Positions 54,513 through 64,000 of a stretch of DNA of 64,000 nt are shown in pieces; position 1 is the stretch's first letter, and every line of letters starts with the position of its first letter. The notes under the pieces were generated by a model that worked only from the letters and a program-made list of their open reading frames with translations, was not told the DNA's origin and made no database searches. The position numbers were made by a program, and so were the translations under genes. Source of the stretch: Pleurotus ostreatus/Saccharomyces cerevisiae fusant (Eukaryota; Opisthokonta). The DNA lies in NCBI GenBank assembly GCA_024196135.1, contig JAMQCK010000010.1:62001-126000 (forward strand), in the 5' to 3' direction.

Positions 54513-56242
54513 TCAATACCAGATACAACCGCTCACACGCGCGCACTCACCTTGAACAAATCTTCGGGGCGTAGCCACAGGCTCCGTCGCAATCCCATCG
54601 TCCTCCACATCCGAAGGAGGTGCAAAGGACGGCGACCGACTTGGTGACCGAGATACGTCGTACGGCTCACCCGCCACAGTCGGATTATCTTGTACATGAA
54701 ATGTCATACGCGAGAGCTCTAGCGAGTCGTCCGTGCTGGCTTGGGACATGATGACATCTTGCCCTGCCATGGTGCGCAGGTGGAGGATAAAGCGAGCGGT
54801 CAGTATGCCGGAGATGCTGGAAAACAGGTCAGCTGCGACAGCGGAAAGATTGGGCTACAGGAGGGGGCTCACGGGAGGGTAAAGGCGTTGAGTAATCGTT
54901 GGGGGAAGCCTTTCTGAACTGAAGGTCAGGCCACATCAGACACAGCTGCTCCAAGGCGACGCTTACGGGTGCGATCTGGTACCGTGGTCAGCAAGGCTCT
55001 GATGAGGTATCTTTCGAAGCGCACATAGTTCAAGATCAAGGCCGTGACCGTGAAGACTGACACGAAGCTGCGCCGCCGATGAGAAAAGACCAAGACTGGA
55101 GACTGCCAGCGCACCAATAGTAGGCTATGCCTGAGAAATGCGAGTCAGTACGGCCTCGGCATTCATTCAGATGACACGGACCTTGCTCAAAGATCGCGAC
55201 AATCAAGGTTCGCTGAAATACGCCCGACGTCCCTATCCTTCTCTGCTCACGCACCGCCGGAACGCATTGCACCATCGTCAACAGCGTCGACAGAAACTCA
55301 AATACCACGACCATGATCGAGAGCGCATTGTCGGCTAATCGGTCGTAAGACCGCGCCCCGCTTGGCGTTCAGTTGCGGGCGTACGTACCTCTGGGTAAGG
55401 TCCGTCAGCGAAGTGTACTGCGTGCGATAGCGTCGAGGATTACCCACTCTTGATGGGAGGCCGGGCCAGTGCAGCGTGCGCCGGAGGCCTGATACTGAGC
55501 CGAGAGTCAGTGTGGTGGCGGTGGGGTTGAATGAAAAGACGGACGCAGTCTAGAGCGGTGCAGGTTGCGACGAGAGCGCCGAGGAAGACGACGATGAATG
55601 GATTGCGATTCCAGACGACCCAGGTTCGTGTAGCCCAGGTGGCTGTAAGGGAGTCAGAGGAGGATAGCGCGAGCGGACGTGGACGCACTGAGCACAGCTG
55701 CTCGTCCAAGAACACTGAGGGATGAGATTCCACGGTATGCAGCGTCACAGCTATGGAAGATGGTTTGAGCAGAAGGATGCATCCGGACCTGAAGGGGCGT
55801 ACTGGGATCGAACCATGTCTGTTAGTTCATGTTCGATGAGCGGTCAAGTAAGTGGCGCACCTCTTCAATCTTGTGCGAGATAGCAAGCAGGTATATGACG
55901 TTGGCAACGAGCGCGTATCGGCACAGAACGTAGAGGAGCGTTGTCAAGCCAAGTTTGCGCCCCCAAATGAGCTTCTTTTCGTCCGCGAAGGTGAGGGTAT
56001 AGTCATAGTAGAGGAGGGCTGCACGTAGTGTGAGTGGGTTGCTTTCAGGGTCCTCCGATCACGGTCGACGATGTCGACGGAGACGAGGCGAAAGAGAAGC
56101 TCCTCACTTATGCTTGACCACTGGATACAGTACTGTATGAAGCTTTGACGCGTCAGTACACGTCGCGACGCGCCAAGTGCCTGAAGCATGGCACTCACTG
56201 CTGGTAATGAGCCTGCGCGACCGTTTGGTCTCCATTAGCCAT
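54513..56242 (-). CDS. DUF6533-family seven-helix membrane protein, tandem copy B
   Basis: The first exon (MANGDQTVAQAHYQ) joins FIQYCIQWSSI by an intron, and the next exon reads ALLYYDYTLTFADEKKLIWG and RKLGLTTLLYVLCRYALVAN, the DUF6533 core, then VIYLLAISHKIEE. Later exons give TDMVRSQYAPSGPD, CDAAYRGISSLSVLGRAAVL, TWATRTWVVWNRNPFIVVFL and ALVATCTALDCV. Then come SIMVVVFEFLSTLLTMVQCV, KGFPQRLLNAFTLP and ISGILTARFILHLRTMAGQD. A soluble tail with SRSPSRSPSFAPPSDVEDDG follows. The plan matches the neighbouring copy C exon for exon. No inactivating change was noted, though not every short exon was traced. Function is unknown; a sensor or receptor is possible. Confidence 0.8.
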
Positions 56243-57263
56243 GCCAAAGGACCGCGAGCTAGCCTTTGTATGATCAAGATGGACGTTGGGGAGGAGAGGC
56301 AACCTACCCACGGATCCTTGCACCGACTTTGCAAATTCCATCTGCTGGAGGCACGTCGAGCTCCCCGTCCATCAACCGTGATTGTTCCGCTCCACATTGT
56401 CGCGTCGCGTGGCAAAGCGGACATAAATTGCCAAATCGGGATCAATTGCCGTCTAAAGCTCTGAGAGTAATCCACGAATGTCGGCTTGCCGCGTACTTTA
56501 CCTCCATGGCTTGACATCCAGCGTACACGGCAATTCTGGGGAGAAGCGGGTGGTATCCATCCATCAGTCTTACAAGCATGACGCCGAAGAGAAGAGTGAT
56601 GATGGAAAATGTATTGAGGCGGCCTCGGTTCTTGAGAGTACGAGCTTGGCGCACGACGAATATCTGGGCACCTCCTAGCGAGGCAGTCTATAGAGCAAGC
56701 AATTCAAAGGGCTCCCTGCAGCAGTCCCATGCCATATCACCTTGGCGCAGCGGCGAAGCTCCAAGTTCTCACAAGGTCGAAGCTCTTCATGATCGTTCGC
56801 CAACGCGTCGAGGAGACGTAACTCGTGGGCGTAATCAGATAGCCCGGGCGTAAGCTGAGCCGTCGCGTGAGCGAGCCTTGGGCCCGATAAGGGAAGCTTA
56901 AGGTTTCCTGCTAGCGTGCTACTGTGGAGTCATCGAGGCAGCATCGGCACGCTCCACGTACCGGGATCGTGCTTCGAGACGTTGCGGAGGGAATCTCGAT
57001 GTAGAAGCTCCGCGGTGATGCGCGCACCACGTACGGCGTCGGCGGTGTGGCCCGCTCCTCGACAGGCAAAGGATCTTGAATTCGTAAAATAAGCGATGGT
57101 AGAGTGATATTACAGGCGCTTGAGCGGATTTTTCGGATTAGACAATCGTCGGGATTGACGATACTGATTTTCCCTTGCCCTTCTTGTCCTCTAAGGCCGG
57201 GATGGCGGCCGCACGTGGGCGATCTGGTGGAGTGTCAATGGAGAGTTTCGAACGATGCAATCT
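56243..57263. other. Spacer between the tandem DUF6533 genes
   Basis: A minus-strand frame near 56450-56650 (VRQARTLKNRGRLNTFSIIT...) could be a faint DUF6533 relic, but the match is too weak to annotate. Nothing else was seen. Confidence 0.4.
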
Positions 57264-58894
57264 TCAGCACATACCCTCACTACGTCCCATCGCAGCTGCC
57301 CCCTCAGCCGCCGCCTCATCTCCCTCCTCTACATCCCCAAACGTACGCGACTGCGATACGTATGAAGCCTGCGTAGCACTCTGATCATTGAAATCCATGC
57401 GCGACATCACCACCGACTCGTCAGGCTCAACATGCGACTTGATCACATCCTGCCCGGCGATGGTCCGCAGGTGCAGTATGAACCTGGCGGTAAGCAGGCC
57501 TGAGATGCTGAGAACGAGCGGCGGCCGTGAGCCTGGGAAGCAGCTGCGAGCAAGTATGAGGTGCGGGCTTACGGGAGGGTGAAGGCATTGAGTAGGCGCT
57601 GGAAAAAGCCTTTCTGGCGGATGGTCAGCCGGTTGGCGGTGTGGGGTGTAAGGTGCGATCACGTACGGGGGCGGCCTGAAGATCCGTCAATATCAGTACG
57701 GTCAATTGAACGATGTATGCCTTACATAGTTTAGAATGAGGGCGGTGACGGTGAATAGCGAGACGGCGCTGCGCGCACAGCTCAGCAGCTTTATCCATAG
57801 ATGGGCACGCGAATGCGATCGCACCAGTAGTAGAAGAGACCTACTTGTCCGTCAGCGGGTAGAAGGGCGACGGCGAGTGTTGATATACCTTGCTGAAAGA
57901 CTGCTACGAGTAAGGGCCGTTGGAAGGCGCCGGCTGCACGCATACGACGCTGCTCGCGGACGGCAGGAAAGCAGCGAAACGCCATGAGAGCGGTCGATAT
58001 GAACTCAAATACTACGACCATGATGGACAGGGCCTTGTCACCTAATGGTGTCAGGGTGCATGGCGAGGGCGGGCCAAAGCCGTGAAATATATGTACCTCT
58101 AGACGAGCTATCAGCATCCTGAAGCGATCCTGAAAAGAAGACATACTCCAGATGAGTTGCAGGCCCAGTGCAACGCACTCCGGATGCGTGGTACTGGGTT
58201 CTATATCAGCGGGGTAATGAGAGCGTAGAAGAAGACAACCAACGCAATCGAGAGCCGTACATCCGACAACGAGAGAACCGAGGAAGAGGATGATGATTGG
58301 TTTGCGGTCCCAGACGACCCACGTTCGTGTTGCCCAGGTACCTGATGAAATTCGTCAGACAGAAGACAGAGCAGAGAGTTTGCACGCACTCAGAACCGCT
58401 GCTCTTCCGAGGACACTCAGCGACGAGATACCAGTGTACGCGGCATCGCAGCTACGCAAAAAATGAGAACCACAGACCGCGAGGGAATCGGGCGGTGCAT
58501 ACTGTCAAAGGAGGTGAGTATAGAAAAGGCCGTCGAGGTCATCGCGCACCTCGTCAATTAGGTGAGCAATGGCGAGCAAATATAAGACGTTTGCAGCGAG
58601 CGCGTATCGGCATAGCACGTAGAGGACCGTTGTTACGCCCAGCGTCTGACTCCAGATCAGCTTTCGCTCGTCCGCTAGGGTAAGAGAGTAGTCGTAGTAG
58701 AGCAGCGCTAGGACTGGTATGAGATGGGGATCGGCAACATGAGATACACGCACGACTCACCTATGCTCGACCACTGGATGCAGAACTGTATGAAGCTGCG
58801 AGGCGTCAAGGTGAGTTTGAGCTCATACCAGAAGATCTTACTGCTCGTATTGGCCAGCCGCAGTAGTCGCAAGGGTGTCGATGTCGCGGGCCAT
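57264..58894 (-). CDS. DUF6533-family seven-helix membrane protein, tandem copy C
   Basis: The start MARDIDTLATTAAGQYEH is spliced to FIQFCIQWSSI, then ALLYYDYSLTLADERKLIWS and TTVLYVLCRYALAANVLYLL, AIAHLIDE. Later exons include a TWATRTWVVWDRKPIIILFL segment, IMVVVFEFISTALMAFRCFP, AVREQRRMRAAGAFQRPLLV, GFFQRLLNAFTLP and ISGLLTARFILHLRTIAGQD. The tail ends GEGAAAMGRSEGMC-like (EGAAAMGRSEGMC). The introns fall at the same places as in copy B and the left-edge gene. A TATA box lies upstream. All joins checked keep frame. This copy and copy B share the peptide ARFILHLRT-x-AGQDVI at the end of the last helix, which is a good family marker. Confidence 0.82.
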
Positions 58895-58950
58895 GACAGA
58901 CATATGGTTGTTGTTGAAGGTCGAAGGAATTGTTTTCGCTTCGGCTCCCT

Positions 58951-58960
58951 CGATATATAG
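58951..58960 (-). promoter_or_regulatory. TATA box of DUF6533 copy C
   Basis: The minus strand reads CTATATATCG, about 57 bases before the start codon at 58894. Confidence 0.6.
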
Positions 58961-60610
58961 CACGAGCCGAGGCGATTAGTTACCTCCAATCAGACGTACA
59001 TAGCCCGTTGAGCGAGTATGTTGGCTTGTGCGACGATCATGGACGTGGCGGGTGGGAACAGTCACATTCGGATCCCCTGGGAGAACGGCTCGACCGAGAA
59101 GCTCGAAGACGTCAGGATTGCCTTCGCCGGAGCACATGCTCCTGCCAGTGCTCTATAGTTGAGTGAAAAATATAGCGCTATATGGAAGCACCCGTCAACG
59201 GCAAGACTCCGCCTTCATCGCCTTAAGAATCCCGGGTCGACGTACTGTGGCGGAGCGCAGCAGCAAGGCCCAGGAATACAAGACCATTAGCTCTTGACAC
59301 GCGGTCAGCGACCATAGAACACGTATATGAGCGTAGACAAAGGCTCGAGTTGTCCATCGTAATTGCGGTGAATGAGAGGGAGGGATTCGGGGACTGGTCA
59401 CATGCCAACTGCGTGAGGCGCTGCTGAAAAATCGGTAAAAGTGTAGCGGAATGAGACCTATGGCAAGAGCGACTCAGAATAGTGAGAAAGACGGTGCTTA
59501 GATGATACAACGCATAGTTCAGAGCTCAGAGGAGGGCTGTGGATGCCATTTTCGAGGAAGACACAAAACGGAGAAAAGCAAGCACGAGACATCGTTGTCA
59601 CAACAAGATGTCACATCTCCGGCGACATCCGAGCTTGGTCATGACCGTCAACATCCCCTGCGCCTTCTCCTACGTCTTCAGCCGGACCTCAGCTCTGAGC
59701 TGGCTGTCGCATCTTACCTCTTTTATCTGTATCCTGAACTTCAGCCTGCCGCGTCGAGGGCTCAACGATTGACTACATTTCTGAACTCCTCCGGAATGGG
59801 TCAGCTCTCTGAAGCCAACGGCTCAAGCTAACCATTCGAAACTACCCCGCGAGTATAGTAGAGTGGCGAAGTTAGTGCAGGCCACTGGATACAGCAGTGC
59901 GGCAGCTGCCTCGATTGTACCTTAGCTCGCGCAAAACCAGCGTCTATGGACGCGATACCCGGCATGTCCTCGCAATCGAACCTTAAACCTTCCTATTTCG
60001 TCCACACTCGAGCTCAACGCCGCATCTACACCTATAGCCCCCGATCTCTGCGCCAAGGCCCGCCCGCATCCCTTCGGCGCCTATTGCACACATAAGCGAC
60101 CCCGCTTTCTTGTCTTTTGACTCCTCTCCCCTCGCTTCTCCAGCCCTACTTACGCCGACCAGCGCCGACTGGCTGTCAAAGTCGGCTCTACCCCGACGCT
60201 CGTCCATTGGTCACCATATAATGAACTCGTCGGCAATCCTGACTGGCGCGTATATCGACCAACGTATCTCGAACGTACAAGACGAATGTTCGAAACCGCG
60301 CTCCGCTTCCCTTACCTGAAAACACGGACCCCATCGGAGCGTATCGTCGGCCTTCGTGTTGTCCTCAGAACTCACGCTTCTCAGCGCGCATGGCAAGGAT
60401 AGGGTGCAGGCGCCTCGCGGCTCACTTAGGGTGCTCTTCTGCACGCATGCGCGCCAAATCCCACGACACCGACTCTTCCTTTGTGGGCGCCCACAACGTG
60501 TTCGTGACGTGTCTTCCCAACTAGACCGCCGGCCCAGAGCCCTCTTTTCCTCGCCACTGCGTCCGCACGACGTCTGGACTGCGGACTTGCAAATCCCCGG
60601 CGCTCAAAGT
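58961..60610. other. Gene-poor stretch, no supported gene
   Basis: Minus-strand sequence near 59330-59420 (TLLPIFQQRLTQLA) faintly recalls the PLLVAVFQQG exon of DUF6533 copy C and may be a relic. Otherwise no exon, domain or repeat was found. Confidence 0.4.
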
Positions 60611-60740
60611 ATATCCTAGTGCTCACAGGACCTCGGGAGCTCACAGGACGACAGGCGCTCCGGGGGCTATGGGCGCTCACAGGACTCCAGGCTCTCCCCG
60701 AGTTCCGCAGTACGGCGTCTACTTGGGCTCACAGGACCTT
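60611..60740 (+). repeat. Four short direct repeats GCTCACAGGAC
   Basis: The 11-base unit GCTCACAGGAC begins at 60621, 60639, 60675 and 60727. Spacing is irregular (18, 36 and 52 bases). A related GCTCACAGGTC occurs near 61258. The role is unknown. Confidence 0.75.
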
Positions 60741-61985
60741 CGTCGCTCTCACCCGGTGATACTCTCGAGTTCTTCGACATCGTGCTCGCTGACACGCGCC
60801 TCGGATGTTGTCACCCTGAATATTGTGGGTGTGGTCATCTTGTGTTCTGTCGGCGTATAGAGGAAGCGCCTGCCTTCCCCTCCCTAGACTTCCACACCCT
60901 GTTGATTCTTGAAGCTTGTACGCTCGCCTACCATGGGTAAGTATACGTATACTGCCCTCTTCCATTGTGCTAGAGTGTTTTCGGGGGGATAATCAGACGC
61001 ATGCCCAGTTGCCGCTATAGACTCTCGCCTTTCCGAGGTTGTCTATCCCAAGCCTCGTGTATCGAGGGTACAACTACTTTAGCGAGCCAGTATACAACAA
61101 GGCCGCATGCCACGGACGCAGTATCGCTTGACCTTGAAGGTCAGCGGCGCATCGAAGGCACCTCAGCGCTTAAAGTCATGGTCACCGCGCTTAGAGATAT
61201 ACCCACCGCACTTGAAGAAGTCCTTCTCTGCGCTCGGACTTGCCCACCCAGCGCTTAGCTCACAGGTCAGGCGGTCCCGGGATCTCGAGATCGGGACCGC
61301 CATCGAAGCCTGGCATAATTGAAGGTCGGCCTCGAGGCGGACGGAGTTGAGAAAGCACGTGGAGAAAACAAAGGGCTCGGGCGAGAGAAGCGCAGCTCGT
61401 ACGAACGAGGCGCACGCGCGCGCTCAGAAGGTGCGCAGATGCCGTGCGTCGAAGCCTTCTTCCCACAATGGAAGGTTAGGGACCTAGGGGCCCTCCGCGT
61501 AGTGCGGCCTCATCGAAGTGATATTACGGCCACCCCGAACTGACGAGATGCATCGATGGGTAATCGGTGGACGCGGCAGGACAATAGGGCGGCGTGAACC
61601 ATGAGAGGGCGTGGCCCGAACCACACACGATAGGGCGTGGCGGGACAATAGGCGCCGGAAACTCGGCGCGCAAGAGGTGGGATGGGGTTGGGAGGATTGC
61701 GTGAGGGACATGAGGACTTCGCGAGCGGGCTGGGAGAACAGCGTGAAAGGGCTGGGAAGTGCGACTGCGTAGATTCAAAGCGAAACAAGACCGCTACAGA
61801 GACCAGGTGGTATACAACAACAAGCGCGACAAGTACGGGATGACAAGGTAGGTGAGTGATGCAGATAGTCCGACAAGCGGGCGCTGTTCCCAGCGAGGGG
61901 AGCAGTGGCTACAGCGAGGGGAAGCGGAGGCTCGGCAAGCCTGGCAGGGGCGGTGCAGGCTGTACATGCGGCGGGAGTAGGGGAG
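60741..61985. other. Gene-poor stretch with palindrome and short repeats
   Basis: No gene was recognised. The stretch includes the palindrome at 61271-61300, a pair of GGACAATAGG blocks (near 61578 and 61642) and GTATACAACAA twice (near 61089 and 61810). These suggest old repeat-derived DNA. Confidence 0.45.
61271..61300. repeat. Near-perfect 30-base palindrome
   Basis: The arms GCGGTCCC and GGGACCGC are perfect complements and enclose GG plus the 12-base perfect palindrome GATCTCGAGATC. Only the two extra G bases break complete symmetry. Confidence 0.85.
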
Positions 61986-62529
61986 TTACGTGCTTAGCAC
62001 CGTTACTTGTAAGCTGACGGGGCGTAGCTGGTCGTCGGTTATGTCCCGAGGCGTCTTCGCGTTCCTGTTTATCCTCTTGCCGAGCGTCTATGCAAGCGTC
62101 GGTCAGTAGAAGCGCGCGCTGATTGGCTGAACGGACGTACGATAACGTCACCCGGCTTGAGAGGCGTCGGCGCGCGTATAGGCTGAGTGTTGACAAAGGT
62201 GCCGAAGGGGGAGTCGAGGTCCCGGATGAGAATCTGCGTAGGGTGCGGTGGGGTGTCAGAGCGGTGATGGTGAGAGAGGGGGAGGGGGTGCGCACCTTGC
62301 CGCTCTCCAAGTATAGCTCGGCGTGCGTCACAGCGAGGGTGAGAGGGAGGACCGTGCCATGCAAGGGTTCGAAGAGTCCGTTCCGCGGCGAGGGCGCGAC
62401 GTGGGACTTTGGTGGCGGGACGCCTAGTGTTATCCTCGGCGCGTCCGGCGTCAAAGACAGCGTTTTGGTGTCGAAGGGGAAGCTGCCTTGCGTCGGGGCG
62501 AGCTTGACGGAGACCGCACGGCTGCTCAT
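61986..62529 (-). CDS. FHA-domain protein, short
   Basis: FHA domains bind phosphothreonine peptides. The start MSSRAVSVKLAPTQGSFPFD is followed by RITLGVPPPKSHVAPSPRNG, THAELYLESGK, an intron, ILIRDLDSPFGTFVNTQPIR and LKPGDVI; a second intron joins TLGKRINRNAKTPRDITDDQ and LRPVSLQVTVLST, then TAA. The THAEL and S-x-FGTFVN pieces are the ligand-binding side of the FHA fold. Only about 140 residues result, and the stop falls just after the domain, where related fungal proteins (by my recollection) continue into long coiled or disordered regions. Either a later intron is used (GTAACG donor after LRPVSLQ, leading to a short Pro-rich end at about 61909) or the gene has been truncated. It is divergently arranged with the RNase III-like gene. 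Confidence 0.7.
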
Positions 62530-63179
62530 GGTGGGCGTTTAAGGAGGTTCGAGCGGGTGTGGCGAGGCGTTCGGAGGGCGAAGTGGGAGAGCATCCTGGA
62601 GGTTCGGTGACGTGCTTTATATCGGCACCGGTGAGTGGGTGCGCACAGCGGAGATGGGGAAGAAGGGGGCATGGCGGGGTTTCAAGCAGGGTTCGCGCGT
62701 GCAGGCACATCTGTATGACTGCACCCTCCGTCCGTCTATTACTACGGAAGGCACGAGATCTCGATGCTGTGAGTACCCCGATTGCCTTCCTCCCGCAAAT
62801 GAGGCGAGTCATTACCGGGCGCCGTCTGCGAAAGCCTTGAGAAAAGTCTTGAAGATTGAGCCGCTTCGAGATGCCGTACGAGGAGGCGCCTTCGAGGAAA
62901 TCATTTATCACTGTCTAGCCGTGCCATTTGGCTTGTCGTGAGAGTTGAAGATAGATCTATCTGGCAGAGTCGAGCTAGTCAGGTCGCAGTGAGATCTCAT
63001 CAAAGGGACGTGGCGCCGACCTGCGCCCACCGGCCACCGGCCCGGCCAACGCACGTGGGAGGTCGAGACGCGCTTGCACGTGACGTTTTCCGGACTTTTT
63101 TCCCTCCTTCGCAAAGTCACTTTCGTCGTCGTCGTCGGCAGCGAGCTCGAGGTATCAAGGCTGCCTGTCGTCGTCGGAC
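62530..63179. other. Divergent promoter region
   Basis: This separates the FHA gene (minus) from the RNase III-like ribosomal protein gene (plus). No TATA box or exon was identified. Confidence 0.45.
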
Positions 63180-64000
63180 ATGTCGCACAGCTTTAGATGC
63201 CTTAACACGTCCCTTCGCGCCTCGCCCCGCGCCTTCGGCGGCCCGTCGTGTGCCGCGCCCGCTAAGGCGCTTACAGGTCCGTAATACTGCGCTCGTTGAC
63301 GTTGAACCCATGTCTGAATGGGGCGGTATAGGGAGGCGGCACATGCATGCTGCGCTGCAGATGAAGCCGGAGACGAAGGGACAACCTGCGCAGCGCGCAG
63401 CGTTCGCGCGCACAGCGCCGCGGCGGCACGAATCGGGAGCGCGCGCCTCGAAGGAGACCGTGGAGCTCGATGGAGACGAGGTGGCGGACCTGCAGACGGC
63501 CCCTGACGCGAACCAGAAGGCGCCGCGGTTGAAGCAGCGCACTCTCCTCCAGCGGAAGGCGTCGTCGTTCGAGGAACACCTCAATGGTCTCTTCGCCCCG
63601 CTCAAGTTCCCGCCTGAGCTTGCGCGGAGGATCATGACGCACGGGAGTCACCCCAAGGCGGTCGCGGGACACAATGCTGGCTTCACCTTTATGGGTGCGT
63701 CGGCTGTCCTCGCTCTCTGATCATTCACTCATACTTCTGTACTAGGCCGGCGCGTGCTGAAGGCGTACCTCCTGCTCTTCCTCAGCTCTAGCCCCAACCT
63801 TCGCCCCTCCCATGACTTGGAAGCCATCGTCGACAAGGCGCTGAACACCTACCTCCTCGGCGAACACGTCGGCAACAAGTGGGGTCTGGGGCGCAATATG
63901 CTCTGGCAACCGACTGTGCCCCGGGAACGGATACCAGGAGAGCCAGTCAACTTCGTCAAGACCTCCGGCTTGTACAAGGTGCAAGGGGATTGCGTCGCTG
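63180..64000 (+). CDS. RNase III-fold mitochondrial ribosomal protein (mL57/mL44-like), 5' part
   Basis: The first exon MSHSFRCLNTSLRASPRAFG is rich in Arg and Ser without acids, a typical mitochondrial presequence. A 55-nt intron (GTCCGT...GTATAG) joins it to RRHMHAALQMKPETKGQPAQ. Further on are SSFEEHLNGLFAPLKFPPEL, ARRIMTHGSHPKAVAGHNAG, FTFM, a second intron, then GRRVLKAYLLLFLSSSPNLR and NTYLLGEHVGNKWGLGRNML. The pattern (L-x-F-P-x-x-L ... THxS ... HN-x-x-x-x-x-GRRVL-x-x-YL) is that of RNase III-fold proteins of the large mitochondrial ribosomal subunit; the usual catalytic acidic signature is not evident, so a structural role fits. The gene leaves the window on the right. Which of mL57 or mL44 it is cannot be settled from this part. 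Confidence 0.75.

Noticed and set aside
55790..55830. tRNA-like B-box (GGTTCGATCCC on the minus strand)
   Set aside because: The flanks do not form a T-arm or acceptor stem, and the bases lie in a DUF6533 exon encoding TDMVRSQYAP.
56442..56654. Minus-strand frame VRQARTLKNRGRLNTFSIIT as a DUF6533 relic
   Set aside because: The resemblance to the family is too weak and the flanks do not match neighbouring exons.
59195..59510. Minus-strand frame with TLLPIFQQRLTQLA as a further DUF6533 copy
   Set aside because: Only a handful of residues recall the PLLVAVFQQG exon; not enough to call even a pseudogene.

Overview
The window is nuclear DNA of a filamentous basidiomycete, most likely an Agaricomycete and plausibly a polypore. 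Coding regions are GC-rich and split by many introns of about 45-65 nt with fungal GT-AG ends. The gene content fits: DUF6533 seven-helix proteins, MYND-finger proteins, O-methylsterigmatocystin-oxidoreductase-type P450s and a Candida-rugosa-type secreted carboxylesterase are families that such fungi expand. I found no tRNA, rRNA, CRISPR array or intact transposon. All coordinates and splice sites were read by eye.

Layout. 0-12 kb: the 5' end of a DUF6533 gene runs off the left edge, followed by a secreted type-B carboxylesterase, a cytochrome P450 pseudogene (two stop codons and a large internal deletion), a block of old diverged repeats, an unrecognised four-exon gene and an intact P450. 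12-17.5 kb is housekeeping: eIF3 subunit g, a nuclear disordered protein and a DUF1275 membrane protein. 18-40 kb mixes housekeeping with a duplicated accessory zone. That zone holds three copies of an HNH-like protein that has lost its catalytic histidines, four intact or decaying copies of one MYND-finger family, and a lineage-specific gene with a very long disordered tail. Set among them are COP9 signalosome subunit CSN3, a six-hairpin glycosidase, a possible pRiA4b-ORF3-like gene and a separate MYND protein. 40-54 kb: a protein kinase, a DUF6533 membrane protein, a large RBR-type E3 ubiquitin ligase, a second seven-helix protein, COP9 subunit CSN5 (the JAMM deneddylase) and a DUF2945 Tudor-like gene broken by one stop codon. 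54-64 kb: two tandem DUF6533 genes, a gene-poor stretch with short repeats and a palindrome, a short FHA-domain gene, and the 5' end of an RNase III-fold mitochondrial ribosomal protein running off the right edge.

Functional links. CSN3 and CSN5 belong to one complex that removes NEDD8 from cullin-RING ligases. Another ubiquitin enzyme, the RBR ligase, lies between them. The HNH-like and MYND families are interleaved as though duplicated together, and their copies range from intact to relic. The DUF6533 genes at 54-59 kb and at the left edge share the same N-terminal exon design, which points to repeated local duplication.
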